Part shown: piece after piece, positions 48,549 to 60,064 of the stretch
Numbering within the stretch: the first letter of the stretch is position 1
Layout of the letters: each line of letters opens with the position of its first letter
From: Megamerina dolium
Taxonomy: Eukaryota > Arthropoda > Insecta > Diptera > Megamerinidae
Reading direction: 5' to 3'
Length of the DNA stretch: 64,000 nt
Assembly (NCBI GenBank): GCA_963854835.1
Contig: OY978528.1
Span: 9,766,242 to 9,830,241 of the forward strand
The notes under the pieces: model-generated
The model's database searches: none
Seen by the model: only the letters and a program-made list of their open reading frames with translations
Told to the model about the DNA's origin: nothing
Program-made: the position numbers and the translations under genes

Positions 48549-48784
48549 TTGGGTTGGCAATTAAAAAAGTGCCGATTTAACATATGGCTGTTTCAGACTA
48601 TACACACATTTTTGATAACTTTTCTCAATGTTATGATTTTTTCTATCTGATATTGGTAAGCAGTCATATTTTCCTTGCTTTAGAAGTATTTTGCACATAT
48701 TTGTGTTTGAAAGTGATAGTTTGGGGTCAATTTATGTATGAAGACATTGGCAATTACTTCGGTAATTTCTTAGTTGCCAACCCA
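48549..48784. mobile_element. Mariner-type MITE (about 236 bp)
   Basis: The left end reads TTGGGTTGGCAATTAAAAAA and the right end, complemented, reads TGGGTTGGCAACTAAGAAAT. These are typical of irritans-type mariner terminal repeats. Both ends abut TA (48547-48548 and 48785-48786). The interior is too short for a transposase. The right end also holds an imperfect subterminal palindrome (GGCAATTACTTC / GAAATTACC...TTGCC). The open frame at 48584-48787 is accidental. Confidence 0.8.
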
Positions 48785-49500
48785 TAGTCTTTGAGAAAAA
48801 ATAGCATATACAAAAACCACAGTAAATAGTTACACCTAAAACAGCCATTCATTTCTTTCCTACATTTGTTGGTTTTTTTGAGACATAAATGCGACAATTT
48901 TGTTTGCTAACAAACGATAATTGTTGATGCTCCACAGCCAAAGCATAGATAATGAATCGGAAGATTTTCTTCTGGCTAATTCTTGGGTAAAGTGAATCTC
49001 AATGAAGTTCTCCTTAGGGTAGTTAGGCGTAAATTTAGTCGCAGTCGTGATTTTTTTTTAAATTCCGGGATCTCTCGAATCTCTGGGAAATTCTACTAAT
49101 TCTAGTGGGGCTTAAAATCAATAGTTGATCAACTGATCCCACCGAAAGCGTAAAAGAAGAAGGAGGAGAGAAAGGGAAGAAGGAGTCGATTTTCAAGCCA
49201 ATCTCATCAACTTGCTTGAGGTATTTTTTGTTTGAAGGCAACTTCAGTATCTATTTTTCGATATTTGCAAATGCCTAAAGCTTTTATATGACATTTTAAT
49301 TATGTCACTGTTTCACTTTATGACCTAAATTCTGTGTCCCTCAACCAGCAAATATCAAATGAGCTAATATAGAAAATAATTGACTCGTTGTACGGCCGTA
49401 TAGCGAGATATGTGTGCACTGACTATCAAGTTACCTATCACCAGTCTCTAGAAAGTTACTTACATTCTCTATAAATCAAAATATTTTTAAGTACAAGAAA
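48785..49500. other. Gene-free stretch
   Basis: Single-copy DNA with no recognisable coding frame. The minus open frame at 49035-49241 is short, Ser/Phe-rich and without a domain. Confidence 0.5.
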
Positions 49501-50285
49501 TTCTTGGTAAAGAAAATAAATTTGTGTGTTTGGAACTAGTTCTGTAACCAGTTGCTATGTAACTAGTTTTATAACTAGTTATGTGACATGTGCAATAGGA
49601 TGGTGAATGGGAAAAATTGCGAATTCTTAGATTTGATGATGTACCTATTTAATATGTACCTGAAATATTGTGTGTTGGAACCAGTTATATGACTGGTGGC
49701 CATGGAACCCATTACAATTGGGTCCGCAACAAGTGTGGTCAATATTGGAACCCGTTCTATAACTAGTTCTTATGTAACTGGTTATAAATTTGTAGGGTGA
49801 TTAGTGAAAAAGGAAGGTAAATTTGACAATTGACAATTTAAAGATCAGGGGATGTTCTTATGTAACTGGTTATAAATTTGTAGGGTGATTAGTGAAAAAG
49901 GAAGGTAAATTTGACAATTGACAATTTTAAGATCAGGGGATGTTCTTATGTAACTGGTTATAAATTTGTAGGGTGATTAGTGAAAAAGGAAGGTAAATTT
50001 GACAATTGAAAATCTTAAGATCAGGGGATGTAACTAATGCAATTTGAAATAAACACCTTTTTTGGAAGCATTTAGGAACCAGTTCGGAACCAGTTTGATT
50101 ATCTGCTAAGTACTGTCTGGTTGGGTATTAAGAACCCACTAGATATAAGATCTGGGTATGTAACTAAGGCAATTTAAAACAAACATTTTTTTTTTGGGAA
50201 GCATTCGGGAATCAGTTCGGAACCAGTTATGTTATCTGCTAATTACTGTCTGTTTGGGTATTAAGAACCCACTAGTAATAAATGA
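49500..50285. repeat. AACTAGT-rich repeat block with an 88-bp triplication and a 130-bp duplication
   Basis: From 49530 the sequence is dense in AACTAGT, AACCAGTT and TAACTGG motifs. TTCTTATGTAACTGGTTATA begins at 49767, 49855 and 49943. The three 88-bp units are nearly identical, so the triplication is recent. Two 130-bp diverged units follow, each starting TAACTAA(T/G)GCAATTT at 50031 and 50161 and each containing CAGTTCGGAACCAGTT and GGGTATTAAGAACCCACTAG. Nothing coding. Confidence 0.9.
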
Positions 50286-51430
50286 TTGCTAACTACCTTG
50301 GAATCACCTACGCTCTTACATAAACAAACATTTGCCCATTGTCTTTTCTTCTACATATTATTATATATATTTTTACCTTATTAATTTGCTCATTTCTTTT
50401 GTTATCCTCTACTATGTACATACATGCAATTTGTCCATATTATCCTTCTATATGTACTAACCATGTACTTGTACGTATATGGTTAATAGAACTAATTTAT
50501 GCAATGGAACGTAAAGAAAAGAAGAAGAATAAAAAATAATAACAGCAATAATAATTACATAAGCATATGCATGAGTAAGCATATGTTTGAGGGTTGAATA
50601 CAATACATACATAGAATCTACTAGGAGGAGTATGGTCTTCTATCTATAGCTGTAGTATACTCGTAAGGAGTAAATTATAAAATTATACTATGCCGATCAT
50701 ATGGCAAGTGGCATTTAATTCACATTGTTCGTGTGCTTGTTGTTTGTTGTTGTGAATTTAATTAAGTGTGTTGCTGAGCGGTTAGTTGACAATTGCATGG
50801 TACTAGCAAGTATACGAGTGTGTAAGCATATATTGGTATAACCTTGACCGTTTGTAACCTTTAACAAAAAAACCAAAAAATAAAAAACCAAATGTTAAAT
50901 GGAAAAATATTCCATTACAAAAGAATTTTTGTTGAATTTTCCACAATGGCGTCATATGTATGCATATATTGTAATATCTGTTATGTAGAGTATATTCTCT
51001 TTCACAATGTGAACGTGCCTATAATATTTTTTCCTTTTTACTGCAGATGTGACCATATTTTATATTATTATTACTTTTTGCCTTCTTCTCTTTTATTTTT
51101 TATTGGAGTCTTGCCTCTTTTTTTTGCTACTAAAGGATCATAAAACTATTTTCCTTAAGTCTTCGTGAGTTAGGGCGCATTTAATTTTGTTTCAGAAAAG
51201 TGTTTCAGAAGTTAATATGGTCTGCCTTGATTCCTTCGTGAAGTAAAAAAAAAAAAAAAATTCATATTTGACACTAAAGGCTCCCAGAAACCTTGGCAGA
51301 GTTTTTTTTTCCCATATTCTAAAGAAGATGAGGCTCAGGTGATTAAGGTCAGCCAGTTATATTTTAAACAAAATATCGCGAAATTGAAGATTTGTCATTT
51401 CTATTTAACTTACTTCGTGAGTCTCCTGTG
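50286..51430. other. AT-rich gene-free stretch
   Basis: T-rich and A-rich DNA with ACCTTGACC near 50841. The open frames at 50339-50539 and 50892-51143 are hydrophobic and without domains. No gene supported. Confidence 0.5.
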
Positions 51431-51860
51431 TTTGTAGTTCTCATACAAAAATTTCAACTTTTTGAACAATTACCGATAAGTTTCTATTGAAGATGACACT
51501 ATTTTTTAATGCACTTCTCTGATACTCTGGGCATTTGATTTTTCAAGCAAAATAAAACTCCACACAAAATTTGAAATAATTTCATTGATAAATAAGCATA
51601 GTTGCCATATAAAAATTGCATTTTTTAAACAAAAATTGAAAAATTTGTATGGAAAGTATCATTATTTTTCAATGTATCGCTGTGAAACTTTGGGCACTTT
51701 ATTCTTCTGATAAAATAGCACTCCATACAAAATTTGAAGGAAATCTGTTGGTAAATAAGCATAATCGCCATATAAAATTTGCAATTTTTTTAAAACAAAA
51801 TTCCAAAAAATTGCATGAAAACTAAAATGTCTTAAATTTATAGCCATTATAATTATTTTG
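51430..51860. repeat. Tandem repeat family C, locus 2 (about 163 bp period)
   Basis: GCCATATAAAA occurs at about 51604 and 51767. Each copy is followed by TTTTTTAAAACAAAATT and AAAAATT, and in the first unit by a GTATGGAAAGTATCATTATT stretch with TTTTTCAATGTATCGCTGTG. CTCCATACAAAATTTGAAGG precedes the second copy. This is the same phrase order as at 6.5-7.5 kb. Confidence 0.65.
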
Positions 51861-51909
51861 GGTAGTTTATATTTGAAAATTAGAGTATTGGACAATGGCT
51901 TCAAAAATA

Positions 51910-52236
51910 AAATACATAAATATGTGATACTTTTGTGCCCCGAAGGGCTCTTTGGCCACGCTTCTCTTCCAGTACTGTTGTGGGTGTTCAATTTTGGACA
52001 TTATTAGAAGAGACCTACCTATTTTAATCGGTTTCGAGTTGCAGAACCCTTGTGACTTTACTTATTCTGAGCTTTGTCGCAGAGTTCTTTTAGAAGCTGT
52101 TCCATGGCAAAATTTTACTGCCGGAAGAATTTCCAAAGAAATATCTTTTCGATATTAAATTGATGCTTCAGCCGGGGATTGAAACCACGATCTACAGAAG
52201 GCCAACATACTAACACCATTGAGTGACACTATCCAC
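51910..52236 (-). mobile_element. tRNA-headed SINE (family S1), diverged copy
   Basis: Minus strand: a degenerate tRNA-like head near 52236-52180 (B-box-like GTTTCAATCCCC), then GAACTCTGCGACAAAGCTCA, GTAGGTCTCTTCTAATAATG, CAACAGTACTGGAAGAGAAG and GGGCACAAAAGTATCACATA before TTTATGTATTTT. Several internal deletions exist relative to the copy at 38.4 kb. Confidence 0.75.
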
Positions 52237-53794
52237 TTGGCCAATAGATTAGTTCAAGGTAAAAACGTTCCACCTCGTATTTGATAGAGTTGCTTTGCTT
52301 ATGAACGTAGATGACCTTTTCAAAAATAATTCTCTTTTAATTAGTAGCTACATTCGTTAACATTTATTCGATAGTATTAATAAATTTGACAACTAATCAC
52401 AAATCACTTTACTCACCCACACATTGATACTATATATAGATATAAGTGAGCTACTCGAATTACCTTAAAAAAAAAAAAAATAATACATTCTAAGGAAATA
52501 TATTTAGATTGACCTGACCTGGCATTTAACTTAACTGGCAGAAAAAAGCAAATAAATATTATGTACTTGCATTTTTGCTTTTTCTTATAATATTGTACTG
52601 TTGTTTCTATATGTACGAGTACGAGTACGTAGATATTTTCGCCATGACTGACGTACCGGTGATTTCATTTCAATGCCAAATTTTTACCCTGAACTTCTCC
52701 TGCATTGACCATGCCGCACTTCTGTTGTTTATTCTCTTTTTTATGGATTGTCGTATTGTATATGTTTGTTGCTGGGTATTTGTAGTTTTTGTACAGCAAT
52801 CACTAGACTCATACTCGTGTATAATTTCTTCATACTCGTGTAGGACACTTCCCATTCTCGTATGACAGTTACATGGTTGAAGAGTAAAACTTTTACTCCT
52901 ACACTTATGAATGTTGATTATTCGAAATTTCTCAACAATCCCATTCTCTTAATTCTCACTCTCTCTCTCTCTCCGTCTCATACTCTCTTCAGTTCGTATT
53001 TTTAGTAGTTTCAAATTACTAATACGACACGATGTGCATATAAACAAACTAAATAATTCATTACAATCACCCACGGTCAACCTTGAGTATTACTAACGAA
53101 ATGGAGAGAGAGAGAGAGAGAGAGAAAAAGAATATATACGTGAAAGAGCATAATGAGAATGTAGAACAGAGCAGAGGTTAAATGGCAGAACAATATGTAC
53201 AATAATAGTAGTAAAGAAATCTCAAATGATGTAAACTGTACTACGACGCATTTGAACAACACGTGTTTTTTTTTTGTATTTATTTATTTATTCATTCCTA
53301 TGAGAATATCTATTTATGTGTGTGTGTTTGTTTGAATGTATGCGTACTTGTAAGCTTACATTAATGAAATGAAGTTCAACGTTTGTTCATTGCTCCTTTT
53401 CTCCTACTTCCTTTTTCTTGTTGCTTTTGTATTGTTATTGTTGCAGTTGAAGGTTATTCATATAGTAATTTCTTGTTGGAGATTATATTGCTCTCAAGTT
53501 TATTGTCTTTTTCTACATTCTCCATTCTCTCCTGCAATTCTGTTGCTGTGCTCGTCTCTACTGACTCGTCCCTTCAGTTTGTCGCTTTTTATATCTGATA
53601 ATATTTTATACATATATTCACATTAGATCTGTTCAAATATTTTCAGAATATACACGTTTTTGCTGCAAGCCTTGTGTCGTTGCGCAGACATTAATTAGAT
53701 GTCTTCTGTGCCTAAAGTCATTGGTAGATTCAATTCAAAATATTTTTGTAGCACTTGCAGGCTCTAGAAGCTAACTCGTTGAGCTTCTTCGTTA
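52237..53794. other. Gene-free stretch
   Basis: Contains a CT tract near 52960-52974, a GA tract at about 53103-53123, and ACCTTGAG near 53081. The open frames at 52575-52865, 53077-53262 and 53369-53626 are hydrophobic T-rich read-through. No gene supported. Confidence 0.5.
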
Positions 53795-54480
53795 CAATAT
53801 TTACTTATTTACTTATGTGGACATTAGAACCGAAAATCGATTTAGGCCAGCCAACTCTTTCCTTCGCTAGTTAGTTAGAAATTCTAAGCTCTGACAAGTT
53901 CACCAGTACTTGGTCTCTCCACCGGAGGTTAGGTCTGCCTGTTCTGCGTCGTTCATCAGCAGGTTCCGAATATAACACCATCTTAGCCGTAACGTGTTCT
54001 TTCATTCGATCGATATGAGCTAGCCAGCGCAGCCGTTGAATTTTAATGCGTTTTAATATGTCGGTGTCGGCATACAGCTCATAGAGCTCATGGTTGTACC
54101 TTATTCAATACTTGCCACCAATGCAAATGTGTACAAAAATTTTGCGTACAAATTTTCTCTCGAAAACTCTGAGCATTCTCTCATTTGAGGTGGAAATTGT
54201 CCAAGCTTCGGCGCGATATGTAAGGACCGGTATGATGAGAGACTTGCAGAGTGTGGTTTTCGTTTCTCGTTCTCGTTTCTTGCTCGTTGTAGTCCAAATT
54301 AGCACCGATTAGCAAGAGTAATCTTTCACAATATCACCAGACCGACATTAATGCTGTTTCGAAGATAGACAAAGTCCTTCACTACTGCGTCTTGCCCTCG
54401 CTTACCGTAAGATCCATTCGACGATAGTTGCGTTAGTGGCAAAATTGTTTCATTTTCCTCCTGATCTCTGTAACTTCTGC
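53795..54480 (-). pseudogene. RTE-like LINE: reverse-transcriptase C-terminus and 3' UTR
   Basis: Minus strand. The open part (54305-54105) includes TTLCKSLIIPVLTYRAEAWT, STSNERMLRVFERKFVRKIF and VHICIGGKY. Further frames give YELYEL-type, RLRWLAHID-type and RRRTGRPNLRW-type segments. The 3' end at 53811-53830 reads, complemented, TAATGTCCACATAAGTAAAT, a variant of the TATGGCCACATAAGTAAG end of the family. Frames are broken and the upstream RT core is missing. Confidence 0.75.
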
Positions 54481-56047
54481 AAAATTCGTGTATTAGTTGG
54501 AGTAATCCCTTTCATTCCAGAACATCCGGATCAAGAGTACACTGGCCATTGAGAGCTCTGCAATCAAGACGCTCAATTCGCTTCTATCCACACTTGCGAG
54601 AGTTTTTATGCGGTTTTAGTCTATTGCGTCGTCTTACTTGTGAAAGAACGTGCGCAGAGGTCATTTGGCAATCATTATCTCCTATCCTTAATGGAGTATG
54701 CCAAAGACTTTTAAGTCAGGAGAGAGAGCTGCAATGTTTTTTCTCTGAATATTAGATTTTGCGTTTAATCTTGCAACGAAACGAGGAATAATTAGGTTAG
54801 GTTAAGATACTTATTCGCTTACGTAGGTGCACTTAGGTCAGGTATGGAAGATCGCAGTGGTGCCGCAACAATTAGGATTTCTCATTTCATATGCCGCCAA
54901 CTATTCTGAACTTCTGCAGAAATGTATGTTAGTATATTCATTAGATCAGTGCGGTGGAGTTATTTTCGAAGTGGTGGTTTAGATAAATTTTTCTGAGTGG
55001 TGAGAGTGCCGATGGAATATTGTGCTTCCAACTATGTCTTTTGCCTAAAACATTCCCTTGAAAATCCTGTCTTCTTGCAAAAAGCTTTCAGTAAACTTTC
55101 AGAATAGCTTTTGGATAAGCTTACATAAAAGCTTTTAGAAAAAGCTTTCATAAAAGCTTTCACAACTGCTTCTAGAGATAATCGATTCTAAAAATAAGAT
55201 ATATTTTTTTAGACAATTCTAATATACACATACAAATGAGTATCCTTAGTGTATATTTGACATTTTATAACTGCGGGCAACTTCAAGGTTAACTTATACG
55301 CTTTATAGATATTATTCCCGCATAAAAAAATATTATATTTCAAGCACTGAGATTATAATGTAACATAAATACTAATACAATATAACATTTGATATACTAA
55401 ATGATAGGTACAAATTATATATTTTGATATATTATACGTAATTATGTTTATAATAATTTTTGAAAATGACATTTTTAATTGTAAAGAAGCCAATAAAAAA
55501 ATTTATATATTTTTATAAACTTTTTTTTTAATAGACACGCTCATTTTATTTAGTTTTAAACAATTTAAATGTATTTATATAAGTAGATACAAAGATCCCA
55601 GGTAGTATATTTTGCTATTCAACGTACTCAACCTATCTGTTCTCTACTTCTATGAATTCTCAAAAAGTGCCACGCCCATTTTTCATAAATATCAGGCATT
55701 TTGATTAAGCACTTAGATGAATTTTATATACAGTTTGCAAGAAAAATGTTTCACACAACGTTCATTAAAATAAAAATGAATTTGCATAATATCTCTCCAT
55801 GCCCACTAATTATATTGAATTGAATTTTACAATTGTAAGTTAATTTTATGCCAAGTTTATTTAGTTTATTTGATTTCTTTTGTAGCTTATGTGAATTTTA
55901 TTGATTTTTCTTCCCTTTGTTGTTGTTGTTGTTGTTGTTGTTCTTCTTCTTCTTCTTCTTCTTCTTCTTCTTGTTGCTGTTCCCATTTCTGCTACTTATA
56001 ACAATACATAGTCATAGTCAATGCTTTTCTTGCCATTCTCCTTCTTT

Positions 56048-56078
<31 letters not shown>

Positions 56079-56774
56079 CCATCTCATTCTTCTTCGGCTT
56101 CTAACAAAATTGAAATTTTCATCTAATTTTCAATAACATCATATTGTCAATCTAAAGTGTTTCCAATGAAATTGAGTGGTTAGATAATATTTTACCCAAA
56201 AGCTTTTCTCTATTCTACGTATTGTCTACACTACGCAAAGTGGCAAAATGAACAATAATATGGCTAAAAAATAAAATGAGAACATTTTTGTAATGCCGAT
56301 AGCATTGAACTTTCCATTTACACTCTGCTCTTCCTTTTTCACTTAACTATTTAACTGCTTAAATATTGTTCCAAGAGAATCCTGTATTCATATTGCAATA
56401 TTTTACTCGCGCCTACTTCCTTACCTTAAAATCCTGATATTTTGAGCATGTATGCAGGAATATGGGGTGACCTTATTTGAAAACAATACATTTATTCGTA
56501 GCTACTGGTGTGTGAGCATATAATGTTCGTTAATTCCCTTCCCATATTGTTCCAGTACCAATATGGGGCAATGACACATTTATGTGTGAATAGGGTTACC
56601 ATACCACACAAACTTTATATTGTCTTCGTGAATACAGAACGATACATTCCTAACGTATTTTGATGTATAATTTTTCAGCAGCAAAAAATTTGAATATACC
56701 TCAGAGATAGGAGAAATTTTCTAGATTTGAAAGCAGTCTTAAAATTAGGGACATAATGTTTTTCAGAATGATCG
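54481..56774. other. AT-rich gene-free stretch with GTT/TTC/ATC tracts
   Basis: (TTG)n at about 55918-55940 runs directly into (TTC)n at 55941-55970. (ATC)n lies at 56049-56078. At 55660-55690 a lone GCCACGCCC may be an isolated, decayed unit of the Helentron-type repeat. AGGTTAGGTTA occurs near 54793. The open frames at 54549-54755 and 55917-56126 are not genes. Confidence 0.5.
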
Positions 56775-57198
56775 TTTCACTAAAATATTTTCTGAACAAA
56801 ATAGTTTCTAATTGCTCTATACTTTTAGTGCTATATTCCTAATCACTTACAGAAAGGGGACACGGGTCGGAAAACTACTCTGAAAAGAGTTTTGACTTCG
56901 CCGAACCATGAGTCGAACCGAAGACGTTTTGCACAGAGGTCCAACTAGTGACCACCTCGATTTACTTTATCGAAATGATCATTCTGCAAACCAATATGCC
57001 TCTAATTTTAAAATCGAGAGGTCACTGGTTGGACCTCTGTTCAAAACGTCTTCGGTTAGACTCGCGGTTCGATAAAATCAAACCCTTTTCAGTGTAGTTC
57101 TTCCGACTCGTGTCCACTTTCTGTAAATTATAAAGAATATAGCACTGAACTAATAGAGCTCTTAGAAACCACTTTGGTCAGAAAATATTTTAGTTTCA
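56775..57198. repeat. Long inverted repeat (foldback): two head-to-head copies, about 188-bp arms
   Basis: The left arm (56775-56962) and the complement of the right arm (57012-57198) share, in order, CTAAAATATTTTCTGA, GTTTCTAA, AGTGCTATATTC, TTACAGAAAG, a GGACACGRGTCGGAA block, CTGAAAAG, ACCGAAGACGTTTTG, ACAGAGGTCCAAC and AGTGACC. They differ at perhaps one base in six to eight. The loop is 49 bases. The inner ends resemble a tRNA-like SINE head (GGTTCGACTC as a possible B-box), so this may be two SINE copies inserted head to head rather than a foldback transposon. Confidence 0.85.
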
Positions 57199-57550
57199 TC
57201 AAAATGGAACGAATCATAGTCGATTTTCTGAAGTTAAAAAAATTTTATATAAAAGAATACCGACCGATTCAATTATTCCTCAAAGTACTATTGAAATTCG
57301 TAAAAAGGAATACCAATTAATACTAGAAGTCGAGTTTTTCTGTAAATATTGCTGTACTTGGCATATTTTGTACATTTTTATGAAATATGCTGATTTCAAA
57401 ATGGAAAAGTTCCCGTGAAAACATTTTTTCGTGTGGCGTTGTCTCAGGGATATTTTAGAATATATTTCATGTGAAAAATTACTAAGTTTTATTTATTGAC
57501 TGAAAAATAGGTGGTACTTAATTGAATTTTAATATTTTCTGAGCTTTGTC
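57199..57550. other. AT-rich gene-free stretch
   Basis: Nothing recognisable between the foldback and the mariner at 57551. Confidence 0.5.
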
Positions 57551-58840
57551 TCAGGTCTAGTAAAAAGAAATCCATTATTTTTGTATTAAATTGAAGGTTT
57601 TATTTAGCATAGTTAGAATGATCCGATTTAGGTCAAATATGCATCGTTTTGTTCGATAACTTCTTGCTATTTTGAAGGTAATTTCATAATTACACTATCG
57701 TTGAAACCCTCGTCCCTATTGGCAAAAAACTGGGACAGTCAATTTTCACAAATTTTTCTTGAGGCGAATTTTTCACCGGCAATATCATTCGCCATAGACA
57801 GGAACAGGAAGTAATCACTTGGTGCCAGGTCCGGACTATAAGGTGAATGCATAAGAACCTCCCAACCAAGCACTCGAAGCTTCTGGCGAGTCACTATCGA
57901 TCTGTATGGCCTGGCGTTGTCCTGATGGAACACAATTCCTCTCCTATTGGCCAAAGCTGGCAGCTTCTGGGCGATTGTTTCCTTCAGACGGTCCAATTGT
58001 TGACAGTACAGGTCCGAATGAAAAGTTTTGCCGTAGGGGGGCAGCTCATAGTAGATGATTCCCTGCCAATCCCACTAAACACATAGCAAAACCTTCCTGA
58101 CCGTCAATCCTGGCTTGACCACCGTTTGCGCCGGCTCACCGCGATTCGACCACGACCATCTTCGCTTAACGTTGTCGTAAGTGACCCACTTTTCATCGCC
58201 AGTAACCATCCGCTTCAGAAATGGATCAATTTTGTTGCGATTCAACAACGATTCGCAGATGGAAATTCAGTCCATGAGGTTTTTTTTTGCGTTAACTCGT
58301 GTGGCACCCATACATCGAGCTTCTTTTTGTATCCAGCTTTATTTAAATGATTTCAAACGATTTTTTGTGCAATGTTTAGCTCCTGGGTAATAGAAACTGT
58401 GCTTACATGACGGTCAGACTCGACGATTTCCATTATTTTATCGATATTTTCGACAATTGGCCTTCCAGAGCGTGGTGCATCTTTGACATCAAAATTATCG
58501 GAACGGAATCGACGAAACCAAAATTGCACGTGATTGGCTGTTACAGTATCAGGGCCATAAACACTATTCACATTTTCAGCCGTCTGGTTTGCGTTTTCGC
58601 CTTTATCGAAGAAAAACTGTAAAATATGGCGTATTATCTCTTTACTGGTGTCCATCTTTGACGCGTTCCCAAACAATACTGAGCTAAGCAGTCACAAAAC
58701 TGCCTAAAAAGTTTATGTAGTTCGAAATCCTGTGTCTCTAACGTCATCTAGCGTAACCCGATCGCACTTATACAACGCGAGATACAGATTACTAAAGCCA
58801 TCTATTGGAAAAATAATGGATTACTTTTTACTACACCTAA
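57551..58840 (-). mobile_element. Mariner element with diverged terminal repeats
   Basis: The left end TCAGGTCTAGTAAAAAGAAA, followed by TCCATTATTTTT, pairs with the complement of the right end, TTAGGTGTAGTAAAAAGTAA, followed by TCCATTATTTTT. The 32-base ends differ at three positions. The right side abuts TA (58841-58842) and the left side has TC, so the left copy of the target TA is probably mutated. Length is 1290 bp, normal for mariner. The lineage differs from the element at 36.6 kb. Confidence 0.88.
57600..58676 (-). pseudogene. Mariner transposase (second lineage), degenerate
   Basis: Minus strand. The N-terminal part (58676-58353) starts near MDTSKEIIRHILQFFFDKGE and includes VQFWFRRFRSDNFDVKDAPR and SGRPIVENIDKIMEIV, the helix-turn-helix DNA-binding region. 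A TGA replaces the Trp codon after IAQKIV. An A-run shifts the frame after KKKLDVWVPHELTQK. The catalytic region resumes at 57996-57739 with RRGIVFHQDNARPYRSIVTR and a PYSPDLAPSDYFLFLSMAND segment. The two Asp residues are separated by 34 residues, the D,D34D spacing of mariners. The tail has further stops. It is a dead enzyme for cut-and-paste transposition. Confidence 0.88.
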
Positions 58841-58842
58841 TA

Positions 58843-60064
58843 TATCAACGCTTAAAGTAAAATACCGTACTTGCTTACTTGTATAAAAAATGTAGATAAT
58901 TTTATTTTATTATTTTTAAAACAGCAACAGCTGGTATCACCTAAAGAATATACATACGAATGAATAGGAGTTACCATTAAGTAACTGCAATGATGATAGC
59001 TTAAATATAATATATGTAGAACAGTAAGAAGAAGAAGAAGAAGAAGACCAAAACCAAAAAGATGCACAAGTAGCATGAAAAAGAGAAAGAGAGAGAGAGA
59101 GTTGAAAGAAGTCGATAAAATGTATGCTTGAAGCAAAAGCCATTTGATGTCAGTTGACGCCATTTTGTTTTCATTATTGTTTTTTTATTTTGTGCTGTAT
59201 TGTGTTGCTTTGAATTGTAAAATTCAAGATCAAGTTAAATGGAACAATCTAACCACAATTACCCATGATATGCCAATATTGTGTATTGTAATATTTCTTA
59301 TTTGCTTCTTCTTCTTCTTCTTTAACGACATCCTCTTCCTACAACTCCTCACCACCCATCGGTAGGTATGAATATTGCTATTTTGTACGTTTTTCCAACA
59401 ACATTTCATTTGTATTTTTAGGATTAGAGGGATAAATAGAAGTGTGTAAGCAGAGAAAAATTTATGTACGAAATATTAATGAAATACAAAAAAAAAAACA
59501 AATTACACATTTACATAATACGCATACACTCTCATCACTTGCCCATATAATTAGGGAAGCATGAAAGCAAGTAAACAACCCCCAAATGGTCGCAGTATAT
59601 ACGAGTATATTCCATTAAAGGGGAGAGGGGCGGCACATTCTTGGCAACAAGCAACAAACCGCATTATGGCATGCAGTATGTGTAGGTCAATGAACTCTTG
59701 TAATGAAATCTATACGAGCATATGCGTAGTGGCATTGTGGCATTGATTCATATTGAAGTTCATTGTACCTAAACGATATTTCTTTGAATGACCATTACTA
59801 CTGGGGCACCATTACGCTGGTATTAAGTTGGGTCATCATATTGGTATGGACATTTAAAATGAATTTTTATTGAAGCTGCACATTAAAATCCTTAATACCA
59901 TAAATGTAATTACATTTTATCGTGCATGTTTATATACAATACATTCCGACACAAATATTATTGATTTTTAGTTCATATAATGGAAGAGAGTCGTGAATAT
60001 ATTTTATGGAGAGATATATGAGATGAGAATTTTATAGCTACAATAAATAATTAATGTTTCTAAT
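58843..60064. other. Gene-free stretch
   Basis: (AGA)n lies at about 59029-59047, a GA tract at 59089-59101, and (TTC)n near 59308-59321. Open frames at 58852-59163 (-) and 59144-59365 (+) are hydrophobic or repeat-derived. No gene supported. Confidence 0.5.

Noticed and set aside
55660..55810. Single GCCACGCCC motif suggesting another Helentron-type unit
   Set aside because: Only one unit and no other landmark (no terminal TATACCC, no GTCC tract, no core). Could be chance.
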